A DNA stretch of 64,000 nucleotides from positions 8,284,501-8,348,500 of the forward strand of contig JAZGTN010000003.1 in the NCBI GenBank assembly GCA_037783415.1, written 5' to 3'. Position 1 is the stretch's first letter; the number at the start of each line of letters is the position of its first letter. The notes beneath the pieces were generated by a model. It ran no database searches and was not told where the DNA came from. It saw only the letters and a list, made by a program, of their open reading frames with translations. Shown here piece after piece: positions 19,291 to 30,477 of the stretch. Source of the DNA: Leptasterias polaris (Eukaryota; Echinodermata; Asteroidea; Forcipulatida; Asteriidae). The position numbers were made by a program, and so were the translations under genes.

Positions 19291-20734
19291 TTAAATTGTT
19301 TCACTGTAACGCAAGGATAAAAGTGGTCAATAAACGCAATGAGGGGAGTGGTAATTTGGGAAGGAGGGGAGAAAAGATGGAGGAATATGTGAAAGGGTGA
19401 AGCATCTTGTTTTGATTTAAATATTTGGAACATTCATGGCTGTAATTTTACCAAAAATACATGTACTAATGTTATGCCTGAATTCAAAACTTTAAATTAG
19501 TAAGCATATTCTCAAAATTGTCAAAAATTTGTGTTGTACCTTATTGCATTGGAGTTTACTTAGAAAATATCATCTTTTACAAAATGGCATTGAATTCAAT
19601 AAAGGAATAACATTTTACCACAGATTTTAAGTCTCAAATAAAAGAGTTTACTCCAAGATATGAAACACAGACTCCATATAAATGTATTGCGTAAATCAAA
19701 ACTATGCTAATTCTCATTCATATCGATGGCCCATGACACAGAAACATGATCCTAGTGCTTTGTATAATAATGCATTTATTGTGTCTTTAAAGCTCACTAA
19801 ATTTGACATGTGAATTCTTTCAATTGCATTTTTCTTTGTATTTTTGATTCAAGAGAATAAAGCCAAAAAGGTGAACCTTAGATTTTTTCTTTGCTTTCGA
19901 CTATTGAAATAGTTGTATTATTTTGCAAAATACAGTTGCTTTTTCAGAAAACAATAACAAGCACTATAGAGAAGTGTCACTGCCATGTGCATTTCTCGAA
20001 TGAATATTCGCATAACCTTAAATATAAATATACACAATGCTAGATATTCAGGCATGCAACAGCTAGCAGATCCCAGATTGTCAATAAAAGAGTAAATTGC
20101 ATCACAGCAAGACTTTGCCCTGTGTTTTTCAATTTTCAATATGGATGTGAAACCAACAAATTAGTAAACAAGTTGATAGGCCTAACCTGAAATGTGTTGC
20201 CTGCCTGTATATTGTCAATAAATAATTTAATAACTTTGCAAGCAACAGCAATTTTCTTTTCTTTTTTAGTTTTGAAAGAGAAAAGGCCAGGCAGAGTATG
20301 TCTTTGCAGTTTTAAATTTCAAGCGGTATAGTACAGTTAGGAATCAACTATGAGAAACTTTTGCTGAAACCAGCTGCATGCCTGTATTATTATAAATGAC
20401 AATTTTTTAATTCTTGTATACTCAGGCATGCATTCAACCAAATCTTGCCCAAAAAGAGGAAAGTACCAGGCACAGCAATATACTTTGTGCTAAGTTTTTA
20501 ATTTTCAATGGCAGTACACCTGAAAAACCAAATATGCGGAAATCAGCTGATGACATGAAAGGTACCATGCCTGTATATTATTACATTGTAAATAAAATTC
20601 ATGAAAGTAAAGTGTAATGTATAAGTGCACCATTGCAAGCATTTTAATTAATTTGCTTCTGATTTTTGCCAATATCATCCTGGTAAGCTTAGTTTAAAGC
20701 AGGGCCACCACGTGCAGGTCCCAGGATACCAGCC
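19291..20734. other. AT-rich spacer with two related exon-like fragments
   Basis: No gene recognised. Two related fragments each follow an acceptor-like AG: 20270-20296 after a CTTTTCTTTTTTAG tract, and 20429-20500 after TATACTCAG. They share an AGAGnAAAGnnCCAGGCA core and may be diverged members of the cassette series in the arms. Confidence 0.35.
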
Positions 20735-21415
20735 CCAACACGCTTTCCGAGGTCAGTCAAGGCCTTCATACTCCTTTCAGAGCGCCCGGTCCTCGCACCC
20801 GTATGCGGGGCACGCCCTCTAACTCCTACTAACGCGGGCCCTAGCCCCACGGCGTAGACTAGGGACTACTCCTGTTGGCCGACCATTTGTGGAAACACCA
20901 GTACCATCCTTGCCCGCTGAAGGAGCCTGGTGCTCTTTTAAGGTCAACCACCAACTGTCACCCTGGCCAGGAGTAGGACCCCACATGCCACGTGCATGTG
21001 TCCAGGTCCCTTTTCGCAATTAAGTTTGGAATTTCCCGTGATTTTACCGCCATTCGATTCCAAACGATTCGAAGCGACGCACCACCAACACGCTTTGGGA
21101 GATCATCGGGGCCTTCATACTCTGTTCCTTTCAGAGCGGCCGGTCCACATACCCTTATGCAGGGTACGCCCCCTACTCCCTTAAAACGCGGTCCCTAGCC
21201 CCACGGCGTAGACTAGGAACTACTCCTGTTGGCCGACCATTTGTGAAAACACCAGAGCATCCTCGCCGCTGAGGAGCTGATGCATCTTTAAGATCAACCA
21301 CCAACTGTTACCCTGGCCAGGAGTAGGACCCCACATGCCACGTGCATGTGTCCAGGTCCCTTTTCGCAATTAAGTTTGGAATTTCCCGTGATTTTACCAC
21401 CATTCGATTCCAAAC
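20735..21415. repeat. GC-rich tandem repeat, about 352-bp unit, nearly two copies
   Basis: The block with CGGCGTAGACTAGG, GTTGGCCGACCATTTGTG and CACGTGCATGTGTCCAGG occurs twice, 352 bases apart. It is far more GC-rich than its surroundings. The second copy runs directly into the inner end of the right arm, sharing ATTTCCCGTGATTTTACC. It is not 5S rRNA, U1, U2 or a tRNA by eye; identity unknown. Confidence 0.8.
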
Positions 21416-21644
21416 AATTCGAAACGACGCACCACCAAATGCTTAAACTTTTTTAGTCAAAGCATATATTGCCAAGATCTCCAGTTTCTCATTTCAAAAT
21501 ACGCATATATGCACTTGCTTGCAATGGTGCAGTTATTAACAATGTTACTTGTATAGCGCTGCATAAACAGCCCACTACAAGACGATAAGAAAAACCTAGT
21601 GGTTTATTACTCGATTACAAAAACTTACACCAGAAGTTACATAC

Positions 21645-21766
21645 TATGCCTTAGTCTTGAACAGCTACATCTACGTATGGGAAGACATTCAGCTGATGAT
21701 ACGCAATTTGCAGATAACACTCATCTACATTTCGGATGGGTAGATCTCATTGAAGAACTAGACTTT
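21645..21766 (-). other. Exon-like cassette 8 (right arm)
   Basis: 122 nt, the same length as 17623-17744, with acceptor (CCTTTTAG) and donor (GTATGT) both kept. Function unknown. Confidence 0.4.
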
Positions 21767-22551
21767 CTAAAAGGGAAAAAATGGAAATTAGAAGAAAAAC
21801 TAAATATCTATGGAAGAGAAATAATTGTATTACTTCTTACCTTAGACATGAGGCCTAATTGCCAATTGGCTTGCATTATGATCAACATTTTCAAATGAGC
21901 AACATTCGTTTTTTAAACATCTTTTGTCGTGTGTGATTCAAAAATACCTGGACAGTTTATTCATCCTGATTGGGTGAGAGGAGACCATGTGAAAATGTTT
22001 AAATGTGCGATATGAACACAGGTAGGATTAAACATGACCTGACTGAATTAAGCCAAAGGCACACTCAGATGACTGCGCACAGTTCCCAAATGTCACAGCC
22101 CAGTTAAAGTCTATATGTCACATATTTGGCTTACGCCGGTTGGAAATCATTTGCGCACAACAAGATACTCATCGCTCAACACATGCATAGAAATTCAACG
22201 CAGAGTCGAGGTGAGCTTATGCTAAACTGCCACTTTTGTTCTCAACTTCTACAGGGTTCTGAATGTTTTAAATTGAAGGGATTTTTAAATGGGAATCAAT
22301 GTGTTGAATTGGTTATAAAAAGAAGTGGTTTACACGTATGCTGAGGCATGGTTCTTGATATTTTTACCTCAACTTCGTCTTGGTAAAATTATCAAGAACT
22401 ATAGCCCTTGCGAGTTTAAACCACTGTCTTAAAACCTCTCAACACTCTTTGATTTCCTTACTGTTAAATCACACACATTAAATGCAAAGTGCTGCGAAAA
22501 CAGTCCACTTTACACTTTAGGATAACAAAAAGACACCCAAGATTTACATAC

Positions 22552-22674
22552 CTTTGTCTCAGCCATGAACATCCATGCGCTACAAGAAGATGTTTGGTAG
22601 ATACACAGTGCGAAGAGACCTCACAATATTTGCTTTGTTGATGGGAGGTGCCCATCAGAGCATGGCATGCCTTT
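22552..22674 (-). other. Exon-like cassette 7 (right arm)
   Basis: 123 nt against 124 in the left arm, with splice signals kept. One frame is open throughout (HQQSKYCEVSSHCVSTKHLL and onward), unlike the left copy. Confidence 0.45.
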
Positions 22675-23193
22675 CTAGATGCAAAAAATTAAAATAAAAA
22701 TATTTAAGACTAGATATAAAACCAGTTTTTAACTGAAATAACTGAATATAACACATTAACTTTAAAGTGTTACCTTTAAAAGATGGTTGAGAAAGTACAA
22801 ATTAGAACACAAATTAACCTAAATGAGGTGTGCATGTTAGGTAAAATCCCTAAAAAATTATCAACTAATTTGTAACCTGAATTGGAAGTTTTGTTTAGCT
22901 TAAAACTATTTTAAACATGGGTTCTGAAGATTGCTGTCAATTCCAACAGTCGTTTGTGAATTTAACAACAACCCATTGTTGAGATTCACAGTCTATATCT
23001 ACTTGCTGTAATATATTGGAAACAATTATATTTACCAAAAACACCACAGTTGGACTTTAACCCTGGCTTTTCAATTCAAATTTTAGGGGCCCAAACTGTT
23101 GATTGTTTGATTACTGATCAGACAATTTTAATTCAAAATGCTATGAACGAATTGCATAATTTTTTTTTATTATTTTACTCTTAAGGAATTTAC

Positions 23194-23288
23194 CTTTTAC
23201 TGGAGAGAGCAGCTCCTTTATTATGTAAGCCGATCTTGGACATCTTAACTTGTTGACGGTTATATCACTTTGAAGATGGTAAGCCTTT
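23194..23288 (-). other. Exon-like cassette 6 (right arm)
   Basis: 95 nt, identical in length to the left copy at 16090-16184, with donor GTAAAT and acceptor TGTGCAG intact. Confidence 0.5.
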
Positions 23289-23436
23289 CTGCACACAAAC
23301 AAAAAGCACAATTAGCAACAATTTATTTTAAAAACATTGTCCATAGTTAAAAAAGTTGATTCAGACAAATTACCCCAGCAGTTTTGTATACTCCCATCCC
23401 ACAATTGAAAACTATTAGTTTAAAAAACACGATGTG

Positions 23437-23590
23437 TCATGACTGAGCGTTTAAGCGCACCTTACTCAAGCTGTGGTGTTTCTGATCAGCAGAGTATGGG
23501 TTCAGAGTTCTGGTCTTGACACTTGTGTCCTTGACCGAGAGACAAGCTATTATTAATTCTTTCTTTGGATGAAATGTAAAGCTGTAGGTC
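23437..23590 (+). mobile_element. SINE remnant, family 3 (right arm)
   Basis: Inverse counterpart of 8390-8580 and 15780-15950, with the same tRNA-like head and ACACTTGTGTCCTTGACC body. Confidence 0.65.
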
Positions 23591-23847
23591 CCGTGTACAC
23601 GAAAAATTATTGTTTTCGGGGGACCCCAAGACCAATCCACACACAAAGTTTGGAGATAATATGCCAAGTCCTTCATGAGTTATAGTTGTAATGACCTCAA
23701 CATTTTACCTAGAAGTCCAAAAACAAAGGCTTGCAGGGAATCTGAAGACCATTCCACACACTAAATTGGAGTTGATATTTTTTGTTGAGTGTCTTTTGTT
23801 TTAGTCATAGTGACATTGACATTTGGCCTATGGTCGAAAGGCATATT

Positions 23848-24425
23848 CAGGCATGTGAGCGGGTCACGGAACAAAACGCGGAAAACTTTAGCAAGTGAAA
23901 TCCGTGTGCAGATTTTGGGCCACCGCTACAGTCTGAATAACAGGCTTTGTACTACTGCAGCGTAAACAAAAATTAACAGAAACATATTAGGCCACAATTC
24001 TTACTTGGTAACAAAGTGTTGTTCGTCCTCATATTTATTTTGTTTTTGTGATATTCCTTAGGAATGTGTTCCACCACAAGCGCGATGCATCCATCACACA
24101 CGTGAATGTCTGTGTGCGCCTAGTCTTGGCCTCATGGTGTTGGCTTTTAATACAGTTTTTAGTAAAGCGCCCTCTCTTGGGGGAACGGAATGACAACATG
24201 GGTTAGTGTAATGGGACATCGCGCTTAACGAAAAATGAACAACAACTGCTTTAATCAAAGACTAACGCGGAGCATTTTACCGGGTCTCAAAAGAAAAAAA
24301 ACAAAAAAACGCGGACCGGTCATTCACGGCGGAGACGAGAAAAACGCGGAGCCCGCAAGAAAAACGCGGAATGGGAAAAGAAAAAACACGGATTTCCGCG
24401 TTTCCCCGGAAGTCTCACATGCCTG
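23848..24425. mobile_element. CAGG-ended TIR element with 6-bp target duplication
   Basis: The ends CAGGCATGTGAG and CTCACATGCCTG are inverted and flanked by CATATT at 23842-23847 and 24426-24431. The left arm (8127-8165 region) shows the empty site with a single CATATT. The interior is rich in AACGCGGA. No ORF of note. Superfamily not assigned; hAT would give 8 bp and Dada-type elements 6-7 bp. Confidence 0.8.
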
Positions 24426-24558
24426 CATATTAGGCTTCTTGGGGAACCGAAGACCAGTCCACATACTGAGGATTATTTTGATTGCTACAATCAAAGTAAG
24501 CAACAGTGATTTGAGAGGAATGTCAAATGCCTAAAACAGTCCTGAGGATTGGTGTTGG

Positions 24559-24787
24559 TGTAGTAAAGTAATGGTCACTACGGTGAATAGAGTTATGCAA
24601 TAAACCAGTCGGGCGTGACCGGTGGCTGGGCTGCACCCCTGGCCATGCGGCAGTCCGAATCCAGTCAACTGCAACATTAGACGTGTCCTATCTGTAGTCT
24701 TTTTGGACCAGTGAGCTTCGGCGGACTCCCACCTACGAGCTAGGCGTAGGTAACTATAAGTATATTTATAGGCCGCTAAATACAACA
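24559..24787 (+). repeat. 5' LTR
   Basis: 229 bp, TG...CA ends. A TATA-like TATAAGTATATTTATAGG lies near its 3' end, shared with the 3' LTR. Confidence 0.85.
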
Positions 24788-25346
24788 TTGGCGACGAGAA
24801 TAAATCGTTGCGTGCATTGATGTAGCCCAAGATATTTCAAAACAGATACTGAGCTACACTAAAAAGTAGTTCACCAAATTGTTCATCGACAATTATCTAC
24901 TCTCGTTGAAAGTTGTCGACAGTTTGAAACCAAATAACCATTACGGCCACAAATATTTCATTTGAAGGACTTAACAACATATAACCGGCTTTTGCTGGAA
25001 ATATTGAAACAATTATCACATCAATAATATCGATTAGCTGTATTGTATTTTTATTGTAATCAAAAGGTTGGTATTTCTGCATGCGTGGTGCGTAATTTTT
25101 CAGTTCGTGCGACGAGCTACCAATACGCAATAATTATAGTTAAGTTTGGCGATACGTACCTGGAATTATTACACAAAATTAATACTGTCAATCAGGTCAA
25201 CCTGTTGTGCGTCACTGCGACAGGGGCGTTGGCAGTATCTTGAGTGACAGGCAAAACAGCCACTCTTTAAAATACCAACCTTTCCTTATTATATAATAAT
25301 TGTTCCTATTTTTCCATTGCAAATTAACTTGTAAACCAAATTAACC

Positions 25347-26299
25347 ATGGACATAAATAAGGCCTCCCTTAAGGAACTTACAACTTTGCCGGGCATTGGA
25401 ATTAAATATGCCCAAACTATAATCGCCATGAGAGAAGAAAAGGGGACAGTGGTAATAGATGATTTTCATGAAACGTCCACATTGCAAACCAAACTCCACG
25501 AACTAGTAGGACACTCCAACGCCTTCTGGCTTACGGTTCCTCTTCCACCAAGCACCATGGCGCTTTTGTAGACTCCCATTGTCATGTAGATCGCGTCGTG
25601 CCAACTACCCTGGAACTTTAAGTCAATATCTAAAAAGTCAACCAGAAGCGACAAGTTTCAGCGGTTTTCTGGGTTGCATTGCCAATTTTTGCGATCCCGA
25701 GGCATACTGCAATACTCGACTGTGGCTGCGACTTATTTCAGATCATGCGGTTTATGCAGCAGTTGGGCTACACCCAAAAAAGGCGCACGATTTCTCCCCG
25801 GAAAAAGAACAGGTAATCCGACATTTGCTGGAACATCCTAAAGTCTGTTGCCCTGGGAGAAATTGGTCTCGACTATTCGGGCAGCTACGGCCGCAGCCGG
25901 ACAACACAAAAAACGGTAATAATTCATTGTAGGGATGCTGACGTGGATTGTTTTTCCATCCTTTCAGAATGCCTTCCCAAATACTGGAAAATTCACCTTC
26001 ACTGCTTTACACAAGGTTGGCAGGAGGCACAAAAGTGGTGCAGTTCATTTCCTAATCTGTATTTAGGACTGACACCAATTGTCACCTGGGGAACTCCGGG
26101 ACCTAGAAGTGTCGCTGAGAATATCCCTCTCTAGCGACTCCTTCTAGAAACGGACTCCCCCTACTTTGTGCCCAGAGGCGTTGCTAAAGCGACCCGGTTC
26201 AGTATCCCTACAATGGCCAAAATGGTAGCTCAAGAAACCGCTCGTGTCAGAGGCATTGACACAGTGCCTCCAAAACACCAGGAACATGTACTCAGTTAA
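25347..26299 (+). pseudogene. HhH-TatD nuclease (TATDN2-like), broken, inside an LTR element
   Basis: The first frame (25347-25571) reads MDINKASLKELTTLPGIG and onward, a helix-hairpin-helix of ComEA type. TatD-family metal-dependent nuclease signatures follow in order: VDSHCHVDRV (25566-25595), GCIANFCDPEAY (about 25670), VYAAVGLHPKKAHDF (about 25750), GEIGLDYS (about 25856), VIIHCRDADVD (about 25915), IHLHCFTQGW (about 25993) and LETDSPYFVPRG (about 26144). GCIANFCDP resembles TATDN2 more than bacterial TatD. The frame changes three times (between the HhH and DSHCH, after about 25600, and near 25850) and there is an in-frame TAG at about 26132, so this copy is dead. Most metal ligands are still readable. 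It ends with a TAA at 26299. Confidence 0.85.
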
Positions 26300-26758
26300 C
26301 TTATAATCACACTTATAATCACTGGGACCTACTTGTTATTGTTTTTAACATTCAATTTATAGCGTAAAGGTCCAACAAGGTTAAAACTAAGTTTGAACAA
26401 AGAAGTTACTATTGAACTGGTCGAAACATTTTCTAAATACACAGAGTTGTAAGGATGTAGAGTTGTGTTTTGTTTTTAATGTAAACAATGACATATTTAT
26501 TTATTTATTTATTGCTTATATTTTATCAGGGTAACCCGTCACAAATGCAAGTTAGAAGGTGAGCCATGGAGGAAGAAACACTTCATGCTACTTTCATTGG
26601 TGTATTACCATTAAAATGAATCCATGTTTCAAAAAAAAGAAGAAAAGAAAGGTCGAGAACAGGAAAATTGAAGTGATTTTCTTCATAAACAACTAATTAT
26701 TTAAATGTTGTTACTTACATTTATAAACAAATAAAAAGTAAAATATAACGGGGAGGAA

Positions 26759-26929
26759 TGTAGTACAGTAATGGTCACTGGCCATGCGGCAGTCCGAATC
26801 CAGTCAACTGCAAACATTAGACGTGTCCTATCTGTACTGTCTTTTTGGACCAGTGAGCTTCGGCGGACTCCCACCTACTAGCTAGGCGTAGGTAACTATA
26901 AGTATATTTATAGGCCGCTAAATACAACA
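26759..26929 (+). repeat. 3' LTR
   Basis: 171 bp, matching the 5' LTR apart from a deletion of about 58 bp after AATGGTCACT, and directly preceded by a purine tract. Confidence 0.85.
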
Positions 26930-27042
26930 TTGGTATGAACTGTATTAGCAGTGAGTCCTCAGAATCAAACTAATCTACCAAGTGGCACACAATATTTTAA
27001 TAACCAAAAGAGCTGAAAGGTTTTTTATTTTTTTAAGTTCAC

Positions 27043-27116
27043 CTTTCACTGGAGAGTGCAGCTCTTGGCGTTTACTTGTTGACGGGTAGATCTCTTTGGA
27101 CATTTTGAGCACTCCC
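27043..27116 (-). other. Exon-like cassette 5 (right arm)
   Basis: 74 nt, equal in length to 15214-15287, with both splice signals kept. Confidence 0.45.
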
Positions 27117-27505
27117 CTGCAACACAAACAAAATGTACACTTTGCAACATGAGTGATTAAACACATAACACATCTTTAAAAAAACAATACTTTGTTTTTG
27201 CTGGGGATTTTGTATAAACTTTCACTGAAAAAATAAACACAAAAACCAACATTGATAATAGCAACAACAACAAAAAACAATGGGACTTTTGCATATCAGG
27301 ACTATTTTGATTGTTACAATCAAAATGAGAAACAGTGAATTGACAGGAACGTCAAATGGCTGGAGACAGTTCTCTTGAAGATTGGTTGTGGTATGAACTT
27401 GATTATCAGTGGGTCCTCAGAATCAAACTAGTCTAGCAAAGTGCCGCATGCAACATTTAAATAACAAAAAGCTAACATTTTTTCTTTCATTATTGGGGAA
27501 CTTAC

Positions 27506-27583
27506 CTTTTTACTGGAGAGTGCATCTCCTCTCTTGGACATCTACTTGTTGACAGGTAGATGTCTTTGGAGATAGTAAGCCTA
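27506..27583 (-). other. Exon-like cassette 1 (right arm)
   Basis: 78 nt with a better acceptor (GTTTCTGTTGCAG) than the left copies and a GTAAGT donor. Confidence 0.45.
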
Positions 27584-28080
27584 CTGCAACAGAAACAAAA
27601 GGAATATTTTGCAACATTAGTGATTAATTAAATACAATATCCATGATAACCAGACATAGAATCAGGATAGATACACGGCTTCAAAAAGTGCACCTTTAAG
27701 GCAATTGGGCAATAAACTTTGGCACAGACATCTAGTAAAAGTGTATTTTGAACTGTTTTTAACCTTAACATCTCAAACATATCAAATATCATTAATTTTT
27801 CCCCAACTTTGTCAAAAAGATAGTGTTTCAAGTTCATGAAGGTAGGCAAACAATCATATACTGAAAGCTAAGGTTAAAACCTGATTCAACTTCCAGCTTT
27901 AAGTCAACTCAAGACACTTAATTTCAAAAGCATTCATTAAAAATGTTTAGGTTTTTGGATTTTGTTTTCCAAGAATGAATCACCCATTACAATTTGGTTT
28001 GTTTAATCATTTAAAATAGTGAAGTATTTACATGTAAAGTAAAGTCTGTCCTGAGTCAATATGGTTCATGAGGCCGGTGT

Positions 28081-28305
28081 CTAAATACCCAGTTTCATTG
28101 GTATTAAATGACTGAGAATAATTCTATTCACCTGGCCGGCATGCCACTCCATCGAAGGTACCCAAATGTACCCCTGGGTGGCGAGATCAGTTATGGACAC
28201 AAGTGTTGTGAATGACAGGACCAGGATTCGATCCCACATTCTGTAAATTACAAAACTTGAGTCCACCGCCCTAGACCCCTTTGCCAAGACAACCCACATT
28301 TATAT
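28081..28305 (-). mobile_element. tRNA-derived SINE, family 2 (right copy)
   Basis: Inverse counterpart of 6282-6500. The B box here is degenerate (GGATTCGATCCC on the plus strand). Confidence 0.7.
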
Positions 28306-28306
28306 G

Positions 28307-29081
28307 TACCGTAATTTCCTGCGGACAAAAACGTGTCTTATCTGACTTTCAATGGTGAAAAAAGTAAAGCGTCTTATCTTCCGATGCGCCTTATCTGATT
28401 TCGATTGAGTTCATTTGTGTTGAATACAATGTGAAATCTTACATTTATACTGGAAAATAGTTCCTTTATTTCGTCCAGGGTAATTCTACATGTCACAGTT
28501 TTCTTAAGAACGAAGTCACTGGTTATGCTGCTGCCCACAATATGTATTACAATATCGTCGCGAATGAGCGACGATCAATGCTGCAAACACAGTACACTGC
28601 TATATCACATGACAGGTATAGTCTTTATTAAACAAGTCGTTTTGTATGTTATTGTGAATTTGGCCAACAGAGGGTGTATGTTTCTAATGTGAAAGCATTT
28701 AGAAGGTGCCCTCTAGCGTTTGTTGGTTCTTGCATGTATTGTAGTATTAAAAAAATCGAGATAGCAAAGACTAGCATCCAAATTCATTGGGAAACGTTGG
28801 GAAAACGTGTATCTGCGCGCGCTTGTTGTGTAAAACGAAAATCTGTAAAGCTAGGGTTTTAGAAAAAATCTTTAAAACGAACATGGAAAATAATGAACCA
28901 CAATGACCCCTGTATGTGTTGATGTACAAGCAGTATTGGACCCGGCGAGCGTGTATAATGTGAAAGATATGTTGCGCCTTCTATGGCGGTGCGCCCTATC
29001 TTTTAACCCTTGAATCTTATTTGTTAATTTGAGGCACTGCGCCTTATGCGCTGAGCGACTTATCCACAGGAAATTACGGTA
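28307..29081. mobile_element. MITE with CCGTAATTTCCTGCGG ends (right copy)
   Basis: Counterpart of 5445-6274 with the same inverted ends and ATAAGGCGC-type subterminal repeats, about 55 bp shorter. Confidence 0.8.
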
Positions 29082-30309
29082 TACATGGACATACCCCTTA
29101 TGGTAAGGCCTTATAATAAAATACATCACAGTTGAAAATAACTATCCAATCCAGGTCTTTTAAAAGAACCACAGTTACCTTGTCTTGCATGCAGTTGTTT
29201 CACTATCTTGAGTTGAGTGTTTCAGTCCCTCTTGTTGTAGGGATGACATTTATGCTGTAGGTTGGAACTGTAGTTTCAGTTGCAATTGTCTGTTGATTAC
29301 ACAATAAAAATTCATTCTTGTATCAGTTAATTTGTAAAGCCAACATTTGATTGCTTGTACATAATGGTCAAATTCAATGATTATATTCAGGAACAATAGA
29401 CCGGTGAAATTTGTAAACCTAAAATCTGTTTGGAATGTAGTGATGCTTCTAAAACATGTTTGAATCCATTCTTCTTAACTTGCCTTGCAAGGCACAAGAA
29501 TCAAAGAATCTGTATGCATCGAACCCAACTCCAACCCCAACAATATTGTGAGTAATAAGCCGTTGTCTCTTAAATATGTATGAGCACAGATTTCTTTCGA
29601 TTTCACTTTATACAACATTGACAAAATGGAAATGATAGAAGTGTGAATAGTTTTGGCTTTAACATGTGCATATAATGAAACCAATCATTCATTCATTTGT
29701 TCATTCACTACTGTGATGACTTGTGCCTGTCTGACTCTATCAGGCAAAGTGTTAAAGAGAGATGGACTGCTCAGAACAGTGTCCAGCTTCAATGGGTGAT
29801 TTCAATGTCATGTTGGGGCAACCTTATGAAACCAAACAGATGTAAATTGCAGTGTTTCTTAACATCTAAATAATTTGAATAAAATGATATCAAATTGTGC
29901 TGCTGTTTTTTACAACTACATCATTTGAATAAATATAGGCCTTATTAGTACACTTATTAGTAGCATTATCTACCAGATTCTATCAGATATTAAAGGATGT
30001 AGCGATGGGCAGCCAGCCCACTTAGCCTGATAGCAGTTGACCACTAATGGAAAGACCTGGGTCCAATTTCATGGCTCTGCTTGCAGTGAAACTCTGCACT
30101 TGCAGTGCCCTGTAAAGCATACAATTCTATAGGCCATAAGCGCAGAATTCTTGGACACCCAAATTACAGGCTTAAAGATAGCATCACAAACTTGTAAATC
30201 TACAGAAGAGCCACACAAACAAAGCAGTATTTGCACTTTCAAACCCACCACCCTCTATTTCATTTATTAAGTCTGGTTGTGAAGCCAAGGACTTTCAAAA
30301 AAGCAAACT

Positions 30310-30476
30310 TAATTACCATACTAGCCAAGAACCCCGTGGAGAGAAGACAATGAAGGAAGTTTGCGTTTTAGTTGTGGGAGGAAACCCCAGAGAATTATTC
30401 CAGGGAAAAACCCACGCAATCAGGCAGGAACTGAAAACCCAATCCACCACATGGTGGGATTCGAACCGGGGTCCCA
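30310..30476 (-). mobile_element. SINE family 1, split copy (rest at 33183-33235)
   Basis: Counterpart of 4003-4190. The B box (GGTTCGAATCCC in inverse) lies here, and the A-box end lies 2.7 kb away beyond an insertion. Confidence 0.75.
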
Positions 30477-30477
30477 C

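Larger units (their letters stand above)
24559..26929 (+). mobile_element. Non-autonomous LTR retrotransposon carrying a captured nuclease gene
   Basis: The 5' LTR 24559-24787 and 3' LTR 26759-26929 begin TGTAGTA and end TACAACA. TTGG target duplications sit at 24555-24558 and 26930-26933. A primer-binding-like TTGGCGACGAGAA follows the 5' LTR and a purine tract ACGGGGAGGAA precedes the 3' LTR. The 3' LTR lacks about 58 bp present in the 5' LTR. No gag, protease, reverse transcriptase or integrase is seen. The only recognisable content is the HhH-TatD sequence at 25347-26299. The empty site is visible in the left arm at about 15395-15412. Confidence 0.88.

Noticed and set aside
20735..21415. 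Tandem 5S rRNA or snRNA genes
   Set aside because: The unit lacks the 5S internal control region and the conserved U1/U2 motifs I know.
24235..24534. 99-codon plus-strand ORF (MNNNCFNQ...)
   Set aside because: It straddles the end of a TIR element and its flank and has no domain.
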